Below, one piece after another: positions 35,082 through 42,622 of a DNA stretch of 64,000 bases. Position 1 is the first letter of the stretch, and every line of letters starts with the position of its first letter. The stretch is from Bacteroides zhangwenhongii (lineage in GTDB: Bacteria > Bacteroidota > Bacteroidia > Bacteroidales > Bacteroidaceae), in NCBI RefSeq assembly GCF_009193325.2, contig NZ_CP059856.1, positions 4,030,001-4,094,000 of the forward strand. Reading direction: 5' to 3'. Below the pieces are notes generated by a model, which saw only the letters and a program-made list of their open reading frames with translations, did no database searches and was not told where the DNA came from. The position numbers and the translations under genes are program-made.

Positions 35082-35576
35082 TTAATTATTGGTTTTTACG
35101 ACCGGTGCTATTACCCCTTTCTCATCGGTAGGAGCGAGTTTTTTTATCCTTATCCATTCATAATCGTCCTTAGTGGCGGTGTACCATTTACTAAAAACGG
35201 CAGGGAAGCCCACCACCGTTACTGTGTAGCCTCCTTCATCGTTAGTTTCCACTTTATAGGTGGCTGCCATGATAACGTCGCTACCGGCATCTTCGTTAGC
35301 CTTATAAGTAGCCCATGAACGGACATTGCCCAACTCTCCTTTCAATCCGATTTCTACTTCTTCACGTGTGAACTTATAGGTGAATACTTGTCGTTTGGGA
35401 GTCTCTCCTCCCAGCAGCCTGACTTCCGCCACTACGGGTTTTACACATACTTCACTTACTGCATCACCTGCACGCGATTGTGCGTCACGAAACTGAAATG
35501 TTGACTTTTGAGCATAGCTCTCCAATGTACAACCGAGAATCAATGCAATTAATAGAATTAGCTTTTTCATCTTCAT
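35082..35576 (-). CDS. Hypothetical secreted protein
   Basis: 164 residues from the ATG at 35576 (ATGs at 35579 and 35570 are near-equivalent). A farther upstream in-frame start at 35630 is ruled out because the -7 box at 35611-35604 puts the transcription start near 35597. Signal peptide MKMKKLILLIALILGCTLESYAQ. The mature part is one small beta-rich domain ('VFTYKFTREEVEIGLKG', 'GYTVTVVGFPAVFSKW'). I do not recognise the family. First gene of the three-gene group ending at 33820. Confidence 0.7.
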   Translation of the reverse strand: MKMKKLILLIALILGCTLESYAQKSTFQFRDAQSRAGDAVSEVCVKPVVAEVRLLGGETPKRQVFTYKFTREEVEIGLKGELGNVRSWATYKANEDAGSDVIMAATYKVETNDEGGYTVTVVGFPAVFSKWYTATKDDYEWIRIKKLAPTDEKGVIAPVVKTNN

Positions 35577-35603
35577 CATTCTGTGAGTTTTGTTAATATG
35601 TCG

Positions 35604-35611
35604 CAAAGGTA
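35604..35611 (-). promoter_or_regulatory. -7 box of the 35576-33820 gene group
   Basis: The minus strand reads TACCTTTG (TAnnTTTG), 28 bases before the start at 35576. It settles the start codon of the first gene. Confidence 0.55.
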
Positions 35612-35671
35612 TGTGAAAGGAACATAACAAAGGGGAAACGGGTAGTTCCTAAATGGTGACAAATATGTCGC

Positions 35672-35911
35672 CTATTTGGAGACAGTGTTCGTAGGAGGGA
35701 TGAGGTTGATCGTATCGGACAAGTCTCTGAAGAAGTCGTGATTGAGGATGCAGGATATACGCCAAAGCAGTTGGATATCAATATTTTCTTTGTGGAATAT
35801 TTTATAGACATTGGGACGGGTACAACACAATTGGGCAGCGAACCAAGTGACGCTACGTCCTTGGTCGTGAAGAATACGTTCGATAAGCTGTCCTGCATGA
35901 ATCATATCCAT
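35672..35911 (-). CDS. Small XRE-type helix-turn-helix regulator
   Basis: 79 residues. The segment 'VTWFAAQLCCTRPNVYKIFHKENIDIQLLWRISCIL' has the spacing of a Cro/C1 (XRE) DNA-binding domain, with 'TRPNVYKIF' as the recognition helix. The protein is little more than this domain, ending 'HDFFRDLSDTI'. Small single-domain regulators of this kind are common in Bacteroides. It sits just upstream of, and on the same strand as, the secreted/OM protein group (41 bases from the stop to the -7 box of that group) and may control it (inference). Confidence 0.75.
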   Translation of the reverse strand: MDMIHAGQLIERILHDQGRSVTWFAAQLCCTRPNVYKIFHKENIDIQLLWRISCILNHDFFRDLSDTINLIPPTNTVSK

Positions 35912-35965
35912 ACAACGCTGTGTGTTTCGCCCAGATTCCCGTAGGTGAACTAATTTTAGTAAATG

Positions 35966-36305
35966 TAACTTTGGAAGAATATATATGGAAAAGGCGCGGG
36001 AATCTTACCTTCGTCCGTTCCGTGTTCAAGGCCTTCGCAATGCCAGCTACCGGGAACGAACAACGCAGAAAGCCCACGCCGATATGTACAACACCCGCAG
36101 CCTCTCTTTGTTTCTCAAAGCGAGGCACGGATGTATATAAGCACACATCAGGAGGACGTCTTCGTTGCAGCTCGTCATTCCGGTAGAACGAAATTTGCGA
36201 AGTTTTGAACACCAATGACAAACGCTTGTAAACGTCTTCTCAATATAAAAACGGCTCCCCCTCACCACCCGAAGGCTTTCTGCGGAAGAGTCCGTTGCAA
36301 ATGTA
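35966..36305. other. GC-rich structured island with inward-facing promoter boxes
   Basis: A stretch clearly richer in G+C than its flanks. Its edges carry convergent -7 boxes: TAACTTTG (35966-35973, plus strand) and TACATTTG (36305-36298, minus strand). Inside is a strong hairpin, gcctc-t-ctttg (36100-36110) with caaag-c-gaggc (36116-36126), and a plus-strand frame of 51 codons (35985-36140). At the right end of the island, an aacgg/ccgtt stem followed by T's would form on the minus strand (about 36246-36296). I believe similar sequence recurs in Bacteroides genomes, but cannot check. Could be an RNA gene, a dispersed repeat or a short peptide gene. Confidence 0.35.
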
Positions 36306-36341
36306 AATAAAAAAATGAGATTATGATAGGATAGGAGGGAA

Positions 36342-36384
36342 TATATGCTTTGAATTATACGATTTATGTAATTCAAAGCATATA
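36342..36384. terminator. Hairpin at the end of the deacetylase-DUF2723 operon
   Basis: Perfect arms 36342-36357 and 36369-36384 (core atatgctttgaatta) with an 11-base loop, about 25 bases after the deacetylase stop codon on the minus strand. No long T-run. Confidence 0.5.
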
Positions 36385-36407
36385 ATCAGAGTCATTTATG
36401 CGATATC

Positions 36408-37022
36408 CTAGAATACTTTAAACTCGTACCCTTCTGCCTTTAGGAATTCGATGGCACGGGGTAGGGCATATTGCAAATTCCCGTTGTTCCAAGATTTCAG
36501 TGAGTCGTGGAAGGTAATGATAGAGCCGTTACGTACATAGCGTTTCACGTTGTCCAATACCTGCTCGGGACGCATACATTTACTGTAATCGCGGGTTACG
36601 AGGTCCCACATAATGATGCGATAGTGGTGGCGGAGCGTATAGTACTGCCGGAAACCCATGTGCCCGTGTGGCGGACGGAATAGGTCTGAATGGATAATCT
36701 CGTCTACTTTCTTGGCATTTGCCAGATAGTCCGGATTGGAATACTCAAATCCGCGAATATGGTTGAATGTGTGGTTGCCGATGCGGTGTCCGCGCTCTAC
36801 TACCATTCGATATTCATCCGGGTGTTTGCGTATATTGTCGCCTACCATGAAAAAGGTAGCTTTGATGTGGTGTTTTTCCAATAAATCCAATACCCAAGGA
36901 GTAACCTCCGGGATGGGTCCGTCGTCGAAAGTCAGATAGACTGCCCGTACGTTCGGATCCATCCGGAAGATTGCTTGTGGATACAACGCCCGGAAAAACC
37001 AAGGTGGTTGTTCTATAAACAT
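36408..37022 (-). CDS. Polysaccharide deacetylase family protein (NodB domain)
   Basis: 204 residues, essentially one NodB domain. The five CE4-type motifs are present: 'LTFDDGP' (metal-binding Asp pair), 'GNHTFNH' (HxxxH), 'LFRPPHGHMG', 'IIMWDLVTRDY' and 'GSIITFHDS'. No signal peptide is apparent, so a cytoplasmic or membrane-associated location is likely. It removes N- or O-acetyl groups from glycans; the substrate is unknown. It starts 12 bases after the DUF2723 gene and is probably co-transcribed with it. Confidence 0.9.
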   Translation of the reverse strand: MFIEQPPWFFRALYPQAIFRMDPNVRAVYLTFDDGPIPEVTPWVLDLLEKHHIKATFFMVGDNIRKHPDEYRMVVERGHRIGNHTFNHIRGFEYSNPDYLANAKKVDEIIHSDLFRPPHGHMGFRQYYTLRHHYRIIMWDLVTRDYSKCMRPEQVLDNVKRYVRNGSIITFHDSLKSWNNGNLQYALPRAIEFLKAEGYEFKVF

Positions 37023-37034
37023 TGTACTAAATTA

Positions 37035-40000
37035 CTATTTCCCTTTCATTCTCGTCACGTACTCGTTGTATAATTGGTCGAGTTGCTCGGAGTAATGTTT
37101 TGCGAGTTCTTCTGATTTGTATTTCTCCATTAAGCGAATTTCCGCGTCAAGCAAGCTTGCGTTATATACGAAATTCTCTCCGGCAATGGCAAGCTGGCTA
37201 TCGTTCAGACTGAGATACCAGATCATATATTCGAGTGACTTGTTGGCAAGGTCGTCAATGATCTTGTTGGCCTTCTCGTTCTGACCTAATTGATAGTAAG
37301 ATTCTGCCATTTGGAAAGCACCGTTTGCCCAGTCATACGGCACGTTGTAAGCCGGAATCACCTTCTCTGCATAGTCGAGCGCAGCGAGTGCCTTATCTTT
37401 CTTGCCCTCTTTGATGAGCTGCCCTACGAGTTGCGTGAAGATGCGACGATGTGTGTAGCACATACGCATCACGTTCTCGTCGATGTATATGCCCGGCTGG
37501 TCGATGCCGCCGAACTTGAACTTTTTCATCAGGTTGTCGTACATCTTTTCGCTGTCAATCTTGCTGTCCAGCTTTTCCGTATCGAACGGAGTGAAGCGGT
37601 AGGCGAGACCTTCCTGCGTGAAGTGATTGCCCATGCCCAAATGGTTCTCTCCGCCTACGGTGATTGCCATATAGATAGGACGTTCCCAGTTGGCGTTAGC
37701 GAGCATTTCGAGCATCATCAGCTCACTCTTGTAGAGCGCACGTTTCGGGCTTCCATTGGCGTCTCTGAGGGTGATCGTCATATATTCGGGGATAGAGTCG
37801 CCCAAAGCTTCCGGTATCTTCATGCCGGAGCGGCGTACAGCTTCTTCGTCTATCTTCATCACGATACTGTCTGTTGGAATCAGCGGGAGCTGTATATCCT
37901 TTCCGGTCTTTTTGAGAAGCTCCTTCAGCTGGTCGTTCTTGCCGAGCATCCAGCGGTTGATGATTTCTTTCAGTTCGTAAGGGTTCTCACCGAAGATGGA
38001 GTGTACGAGCGATAATATGGTCGTATCTCCTTTGGCTGCCAATTCGTTAGCTTGCTTGAAGTAACTGTCGATGAAGGCTTTCATTTCCGGACGTACCGGG
38101 ATATATTCATTTTGTCCTTCCACATACTCCACACGGTCCCAAGTGATAGGGAGCGATGGAGAATCGTATGCCGGACGCTTCATCTGGTCGATGTACCAAT
38201 CCGTTTGCAGGTAGCTTAGGTTGCAGGTACGGGCATCTGTGCGGAAGCCTTCTGTTTCCTGATTGTACCACAAGGGGAAGGTATCGTTATCACCGTTCGT
38301 GTAGATGATCGGGTTGCCTTTTTCCTGCAGGGTCATCAGGTAGTTCTGCCCGAAGTCACGTGCCACGAAACGGCCGCTACGGTCGTGATCATCCCACGTC
38401 TGGCTTGCCATTTGTATGGGGACAAGCAAACAGATGATGGAAAGGATGCACGCCATTGCCGCAGACGGTTTGTACGGGACGTAAGTTTCGTATAGCGAGT
38501 CGAGTTTATATTGCAGCTCGGCCTCTTCTTCTTCCGTGATAAACTTCGCTCTTTTCTCTTCCAGCGTTTTTCTAATCTTCTCGGCTTCTTCTTCCGTAGC
38601 TCCTGCGATGAGGCGTTGTTCGGGTTTCATTCTTGAGCACCACTGAATCAGTCCTGCCACTCCCATACCGACCCAGATAGCGAAAGCATAGAACGAACCG
38701 GCATACGCATAGTCACGTTCACGAGGCTGTGCGGGTGTCTGGTTGAGATAGAGCACGATGGCGATGCCTGTCATGAAGAACAGGAAGAATACTACCCAGA
38801 ATTGCTGGATACCACGCTGGTTGCGATAAGCCTGCCAGAAGAGTCCGATCAATCCGAGAATCAACGGCAGACAATAGAATACATTGTGTCCTTTGTTGTC
38901 CTTGAGATCTTGCGGAAGCAATTCCTGGTTGCCTACAAGTATGTTATCTATGAACGGGATACCGGTGATCCAGTTGCCGTGTTCTATCTCCCCGCTACCC
39001 TGTATGTCATTCTGCCGTCCGGCAAAGTTCCACATGAAATAACGCCAGTACATGAAGTTCAACTGGTAGGTGAAGAAGAATTTGATATTTTCCCACTGGG
39101 TAGGTATATTTACCATTACCATTTCCCCGCATTGGTCGTATGGCACATCATGGCCTTTCACGTCCACCCATTGCTTGTAAAGTTGGGCGTGTGAGGAACT
39201 GTACATACGCGGGAAAAGCATATTCTGCGCATATTCGTACTCGATACGTCCCGGAAGTTCGATGTAAGAGTCTTTTTCGTCGGGAGAAGTCTTCTCTTTG
39301 CGGACATACTTGCTGCCCGTTTCCGACTGGCGGGGGATGCAATAGCCGTCTTTTACGTCAAGCGCTACTTTTGAAGAGAAAGCGGGACCGTAGAAAAGCG
39401 GACGTGTCCCGTATTGCTCACGGCCGAGATATTCGCCTAGCGTGAAGATGTCTTCCGGCGAGTTCTGATCCATCGGAGTGTTGGCGGTGGAACGGATGAC
39501 AATCAGCGCGTATGAAGAATATCCGATTACGATCATCATGGTGCACAGCATGGCTGTGTTCATGGTACGTGCGGAAATACGCCATTTCTCTTTGATTTTA
39601 GCCTGTACGTTCGGAGCAAGATAAATGCCCAAAGCGGCAATGACCAGAATACCGATAACGATACTGCTTGGGCCATGACCGTAGAACGGGATACCCAGCA
39701 AGGCAATCGTCAAGATGAATGAAATAGCCATGCGTGTCTTGTTCTTTTCGGTGTAGCTTTCGTACACTCCCCAGATCAAGGCGGCTGCAAGCAGGACGAT
39801 ATAAACTACAACGCCGGAATTGAACGACATTCCGAGTCCGTTGACAAACAGCAGTTCGAACCATCCGCCTACTTTCACAATACCCGGCACAATGCCGTAG
39901 AGTACGGCGGCTACCAATACGCCTGAACCGAGTAGGGCTATCAAAGAGCCTTTCGCAGTAGCGTTCGGAGTTTTCTTGTAGTAGTATACCAGTACGATGG

Positions 40001-40604
40001 CAGGCAGACAGAGCAGGTTCAGCAAGTGTACGCCGATACTTAAGCCGGTCAGATAAGCGATCAGGATAATCCAGCGGTCGCTGTGCGGTTGGTCGGCCAC
40101 GTCTTCCCATTTCAAAATCAGCCAGAAAACGACTGCGGTGAACAGGGAGGAGAAAGCGTATACTTCACCTTCTACAGCGGAGAACCAGAATGTGTCGCTG
40201 AATGTATATACCAGGGCACCGACCAGCCCGCTGCCCATAATGGTGATAAGCTGCCCTTTGGTAATGTTGTTCTCGTCGGTGATGATAAGCTTGCGAACCA
40301 GATGGGTAATACTCCAGAAAAGGAACAGGATACAGGCACCGCTCATCAGGGCGCTCATGTAGTTCACCATTTTCGCAACTGTCGTTACGTCAGAAGCGAA
40401 CTGTGTAAAAAGGTTCGCCATCAGCATGAAGAAAGGTGCGCCGGGCGGGTGTCCGACTTCCAATTTATAGCCGGTAGTTATAAACTCAGGGCAATCCCAG
40501 AAACTTGCGGTCGGTTCTATCGTCATGCAGTAGACTGTTGCCGCAATGATGAATGTAAGCCAACCCATGAGGTTGTTTACGGTTCTGTACTGTTTCATTA
40601 GCAC
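37035..40604 (-). CDS. DUF2723 large polytopic membrane protein (GT-C-like)
   Basis: 1189 residues. The N-terminal DUF2723 domain begins with 'YCMTIEPTASFWDCPEFITTGYKLEVGHPPGAPFF', in which the acidic residues after the first helix resemble the catalytic loop of GT-C glycosyltransferases. About ten hydrophobic helices lie in the first 370 residues, with more around 560-650 and 720. A soluble C-terminal half with TPR-like helices ('KALAALDYAEKVIPAYN') completes it. The family is thought to act as a membrane glycosyltransferase, possibly protein O-glycosylation; this is not established by the sequence. First gene of a two-gene operon with the deacetylase, suggesting a shared glycan pathway. Confidence 0.88.
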   Translation of the reverse strand: MLMKQYRTVNNLMGWLTFIIAATVYCMTIEPTASFWDCPEFITTGYKLEVGHPPGAPFFMLMANLFTQFASDVTTVAKMVNYMSALMSGACILFLFWSITHLVRKLIITDENNITKGQLITIMGSGLVGALVYTFSDTFWFSAVEGEVYAFSSLFTAVVFWLILKWEDVADQPHSDRWIILIAYLTGLSIGVHLLNLLCLPAIVLVYYYKKTPNATAKGSLIALLGSGVLVAAVLYGIVPGIVKVGGWFELLFVNGLGMSFNSGVVVYIVLLAAALIWGVYESYTEKNKTRMAISFILTIALLGIPFYGHGPSSIVIGILVIAALGIYLAPNVQAKIKEKWRISARTMNTAMLCTMMIVIGYSSYALIVIRSTANTPMDQNSPEDIFTLGEYLGREQYGTRPLFYGPAFSSKVALDVKDGYCIPRQSETGSKYVRKEKTSPDEKDSYIELPGRIEYEYAQNMLFPRMYSSSHAQLYKQWVDVKGHDVPYDQCGEMVMVNIPTQWENIKFFFTYQLNFMYWRYFMWNFAGRQNDIQGSGEIEHGNWITGIPFIDNILVGNQELLPQDLKDNKGHNVFYCLPLILGLIGLFWQAYRNQRGIQQFWVVFFLFFMTGIAIVLYLNQTPAQPRERDYAYAGSFYAFAIWVGMGVAGLIQWCSRMKPEQRLIAGATEEEAEKIRKTLEEKRAKFITEEEEAELQYKLDSLYETYVPYKPSAAMACILSIICLLVPIQMASQTWDDHDRSGRFVARDFGQNYLMTLQEKGNPIIYTNGDNDTFPLWYNQETEGFRTDARTCNLSYLQTDWYIDQMKRPAYDSPSLPITWDRVEYVEGQNEYIPVRPEMKAFIDSYFKQANELAAKGDTTILSLVHSIFGENPYELKEIINRWMLGKNDQLKELLKKTGKDIQLPLIPTDSIVMKIDEEAVRRSGMKIPEALGDSIPEYMTITLRDANGSPKRALYKSELMMLEMLANANWERPIYMAITVGGENHLGMGNHFTQEGLAYRFTPFDTEKLDSKIDSEKMYDNLMKKFKFGGIDQPGIYIDENVMRMCYTHRRIFTQLVGQLIKEGKKDKALAALDYAEKVIPAYNVPYDWANGAFQMAESYYQLGQNEKANKIIDDLANKSLEYMIWYLSLNDSQLAIAGENFVYNASLLDAEIRLMEKYKSEELAKHYSEQLDQLYNEYVTRMKGK

Positions 40605-40642
40605 TATGGTAGTTTATTCGTTAAAAACAGGTTATGCGGTCG

Positions 40643-40650
40643 CAAAGATA
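40643..40650 (-). promoter_or_regulatory. -7 box of the DUF2723-deacetylase operon
   Basis: The minus strand reads TATCTTTG, a perfect box, about 38 bases before the ATG at 40604. Confidence 0.6.
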
Positions 40651-40791
40651 GTGATTTAACTGCATAATGCAGAAGAAAGTAAGATTTATTAAGTATAAGG
40701 GCTCTCGGTGGGGAACATTTTTTCTGTAGTCAAATATGCTGTTTTTTGTTTTTCTTCTACCTAATCCACTTCAGTTCTTGATTTATTTTTC

Positions 40792-40799
40792 TACTTTTG
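40792..40799 (+). promoter_or_regulatory. -7 box of the ECF sigma factor gene
   Basis: TACTTTTG (TAnnTTTG), 28 bases before the ATG at 40828, indicating that the sigma gene itself is read by the housekeeping sigma. Confidence 0.55.
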
Positions 40800-40827
40800 T
40801 TCGCTAGCAACAAACACTTGTGATGTC

Positions 40828-41370
40828 ATGGACAACAATATAAAGCTGGAACAAGAATTCGATCTGGTCTTCAAGGCACATTATTCGCTGGTGAAGAATT
40901 TTGCCTTAATGCTCCTTAAATCGGGACAAGATGCGGATGACATAGCTCAGGATGTCTTCACGCGGCTGTGGACCAAACCTCAGATTTGGCAGGACAACCC
41001 CGGGATAGACAAGTATATCTATGCTATGACCAAACATGCCATTTTTGATTTTCTCAAACATAAGCGGATAGAGCGGTCTTACCAACAGGAACAGATGGAA
41101 GAAAGTCTTTTCAAGGATTTGTCTCCGTCGGATGGTACGCTGGACGCGATTTATTATAAAGAAGTGCAATTAGCCTTGCAAATGGCCATCGAACAGTTTC
41201 CCGAGCGTCGCCGCTTGATTTTCGAGATGAGCCGCATCCAGGGAATGAGTAATCTGGAAATTGCGGAAAAGCTCGATATTTCGGTGCGTACTGTAGAGCG
41301 TCAAATCTATCTTTCCCTGCTCGAACTAAAAAAAATCGTATATATTTTATTTTTTCTTCATTTCATTTGA
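40828..41370 (+). CDS. ECF-type RNA polymerase sigma factor (FecI-like)
   Basis: 180 residues. Region 2 is at about 10-75 ('DADDIAQDVFTRLWTKP', the -10 recognition helix), and region 4 is at about 120-172 ('QGMSNLEIAEKLDISVRTVERQIYLSLLELKK', a helix-turn-helix). It is the Bacteroidetes sigma-70 family used by PULs. It is followed by a FecR-type anti-sigma gene and an STN-containing SusC, so it is probably released when the transporter binds its ligand and then transcribes the susC operon. Confidence 0.93.
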   Translation: MDNNIKLEQEFDLVFKAHYSLVKNFALMLLKSGQDADDIAQDVFTRLWTKPQIWQDNPGIDKYIYAMTKHAIFDFLKHKRIERSYQQEQMEESLFKDLSPSDGTLDAIYYKEVQLALQMAIEQFPERRRLIFEMSRIQGMSNLEIAEKLDISVRTVERQIYLSLLELKKIVYILFFLHFI

Positions 41371-41427
41371 GTAGTCTTCATAGTTGTGTCGTGCTATATA
41401 TGTATTCACTACTAATAGCACAACTAT

Positions 41428-42447
41428 ATGAAGAATTATTTTCGGCAGATACTGACCTCGTTCACTAAGAATACTTATTCGGAAACTATCCGGCAGAATT
41501 TCTACGGATGGCTGACGGACAGGGAGCATGCCGTAGAAAAAGACAAAGCTTTAAAAGAAATCTGGACGGCAGCGCACGCTATGGGTGAAGTGCCTCACGT
41601 GGAGAAAGAGCTCCAACGTTGGAAACGGAATAATGGACTTTACACAGCTTCTTCAGTTCCTGCCGCTCCTAATCATAAAATCCGTGTATTACGTGTTTGG
41701 CAATCCATTGCAGCTGTTCTCTTATTGGTGGTTGCATCCTTGGGTTATTTGGTGATGCAGGCGGAGAGAACAGAGAATGATCTTATACAGGAATTTGTTC
41801 CTGTAGCCGGGATGCGGCATCTTTCCCTTCCGGATGGCAGTCAGGTTCAGTTGAACTCGAAAAGTACCTTGTTATATCCAAAACAATTCACAGGAAAAGA
41901 ACGCTGCGTTTATTTGGTTGGTGAAGCTAATTTTAAAGTGAAGCCTGACAAGAAGCACCCTTTTATTGTGAAGTCGGATGATTTTCAGGTGACTGCTTTA
42001 GGAACGGAATTCAATGTCAGTGCTTATCCCGAGAATGTGGAAATCAGTACGGCACTGCTGTCGGGCAGTGTATTGGTGGAATGGGAAAATCTGACCCGGC
42101 AGACTATATTGCAGCCTAACGAACAGTTGGCGTATGACAAAGAGAGCCGCCGGTTCCGGGTATTGCGCCCTGACATGGCAGATGTCACCGCCTGGCAGCG
42201 GGACGAACTGGTATTCAACGAAATGACGGTGGAGGATATTATACGCGTATTGGAACGGAAATATGATTATACGTTTGTCTACAGCTTGAGCAATCTGAAA
42301 AAAGACCGTTTGAGTTTCCGTTTTAAGGATAAGGCACCTTTAGCCGAAGTCATGGATATCATTGTCGACGTGGCGGGCAATCTGAAATTCAAGATAGAAG
42401 GAGATAAGTGTTACATTACACAGAAAAGGAATAAGAAGTCAAAATAA
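41428..42447 (+). CDS. FecR-family anti-sigma factor
   Basis: 339 residues. The N-terminal cytoplasmic part (about 1-88) binds the sigma factor, and one membrane helix lies at about 90-110 ('WQSIAAVLLLVVASLGYLV'). A periplasmic FecR domain follows ('GMRHLSLPDGSQVQLNSKSTLLYP', 'YLVGEANFKVKPDKKHPFIV', 'VTALGTEFNVSAYPE'), and then a C-terminal secretin/STN-contact domain (DUF4974-like: 'MTVEDIIRVLERKYDYTFVY'). It links the SusC STN domain in the periplasm to the sigma factor. Separated from the sigma gene by 57 bases and from susC by 175 bases containing hairpins. Confidence 0.93.
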   Translation: MKNYFRQILTSFTKNTYSETIRQNFYGWLTDREHAVEKDKALKEIWTAAHAMGEVPHVEKELQRWKRNNGLYTASSVPAAPNHKIRVLRVWQSIAAVLLLVVASLGYLVMQAERTENDLIQEFVPVAGMRHLSLPDGSQVQLNSKSTLLYPKQFTGKERCVYLVGEANFKVKPDKKHPFIVKSDDFQVTALGTEFNVSAYPENVEISTALLSGSVLVEWENLTRQTILQPNEQLAYDKESRRFRVLRPDMADVTAWQRDELVFNEMTVEDIIRVLERKYDYTFVYSLSNLKKDRLSFRFKDKAPLAEVMDIIVDVAGNLKFKIEGDKCYITQKRNKKSK

Positions 42448-42494
42448 CTAAATCAATAACTTAAAAAACACAATAACCGCCCATGAGAAAAAAG

Positions 42495-42567
42495 TATCCG
42501 GAACGGAGCGCCACTCCATCCCGGATATGAAATAATCAACTTTTCCGCATCAGAGTGTTACACTCTG
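42495..42567 (+). promoter_or_regulatory. Paired hairpins in the FecR-SusC intergenic leader
   Basis: Hairpin 1: tatccgg/ccggata (42495-42501, 42521-42527) with an inner ggag/ctcc. Hairpin 2: cagagtg/cactctg (42551-42557, 42561-42567), loop tta. They lie in the 175-base gap before susC, where the ECF-dependent promoter or a leader control is expected. No TAnnTTTG box is evident, which fits an alternative sigma. Confidence 0.4.
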
Positions 42568-42622
42568 TTGATCTGATCTATGTGAATAACAACCTAGTTA
42601 ACAAACTAATACTTAAAAGTTA

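Noticed and set aside
35853..36221. 122-codon minus-strand frame across the GC-rich island
   Set aside because: It overlaps the XRE gene, has no signal, domain or promoter of its own, and its composition reflects the island's GC content.
36246..36296. Reading the right end of the GC-rich island as tmRNA, RNase P RNA or SRP RNA
   Set aside because: None of the conserved core sequences of those RNAs is present.
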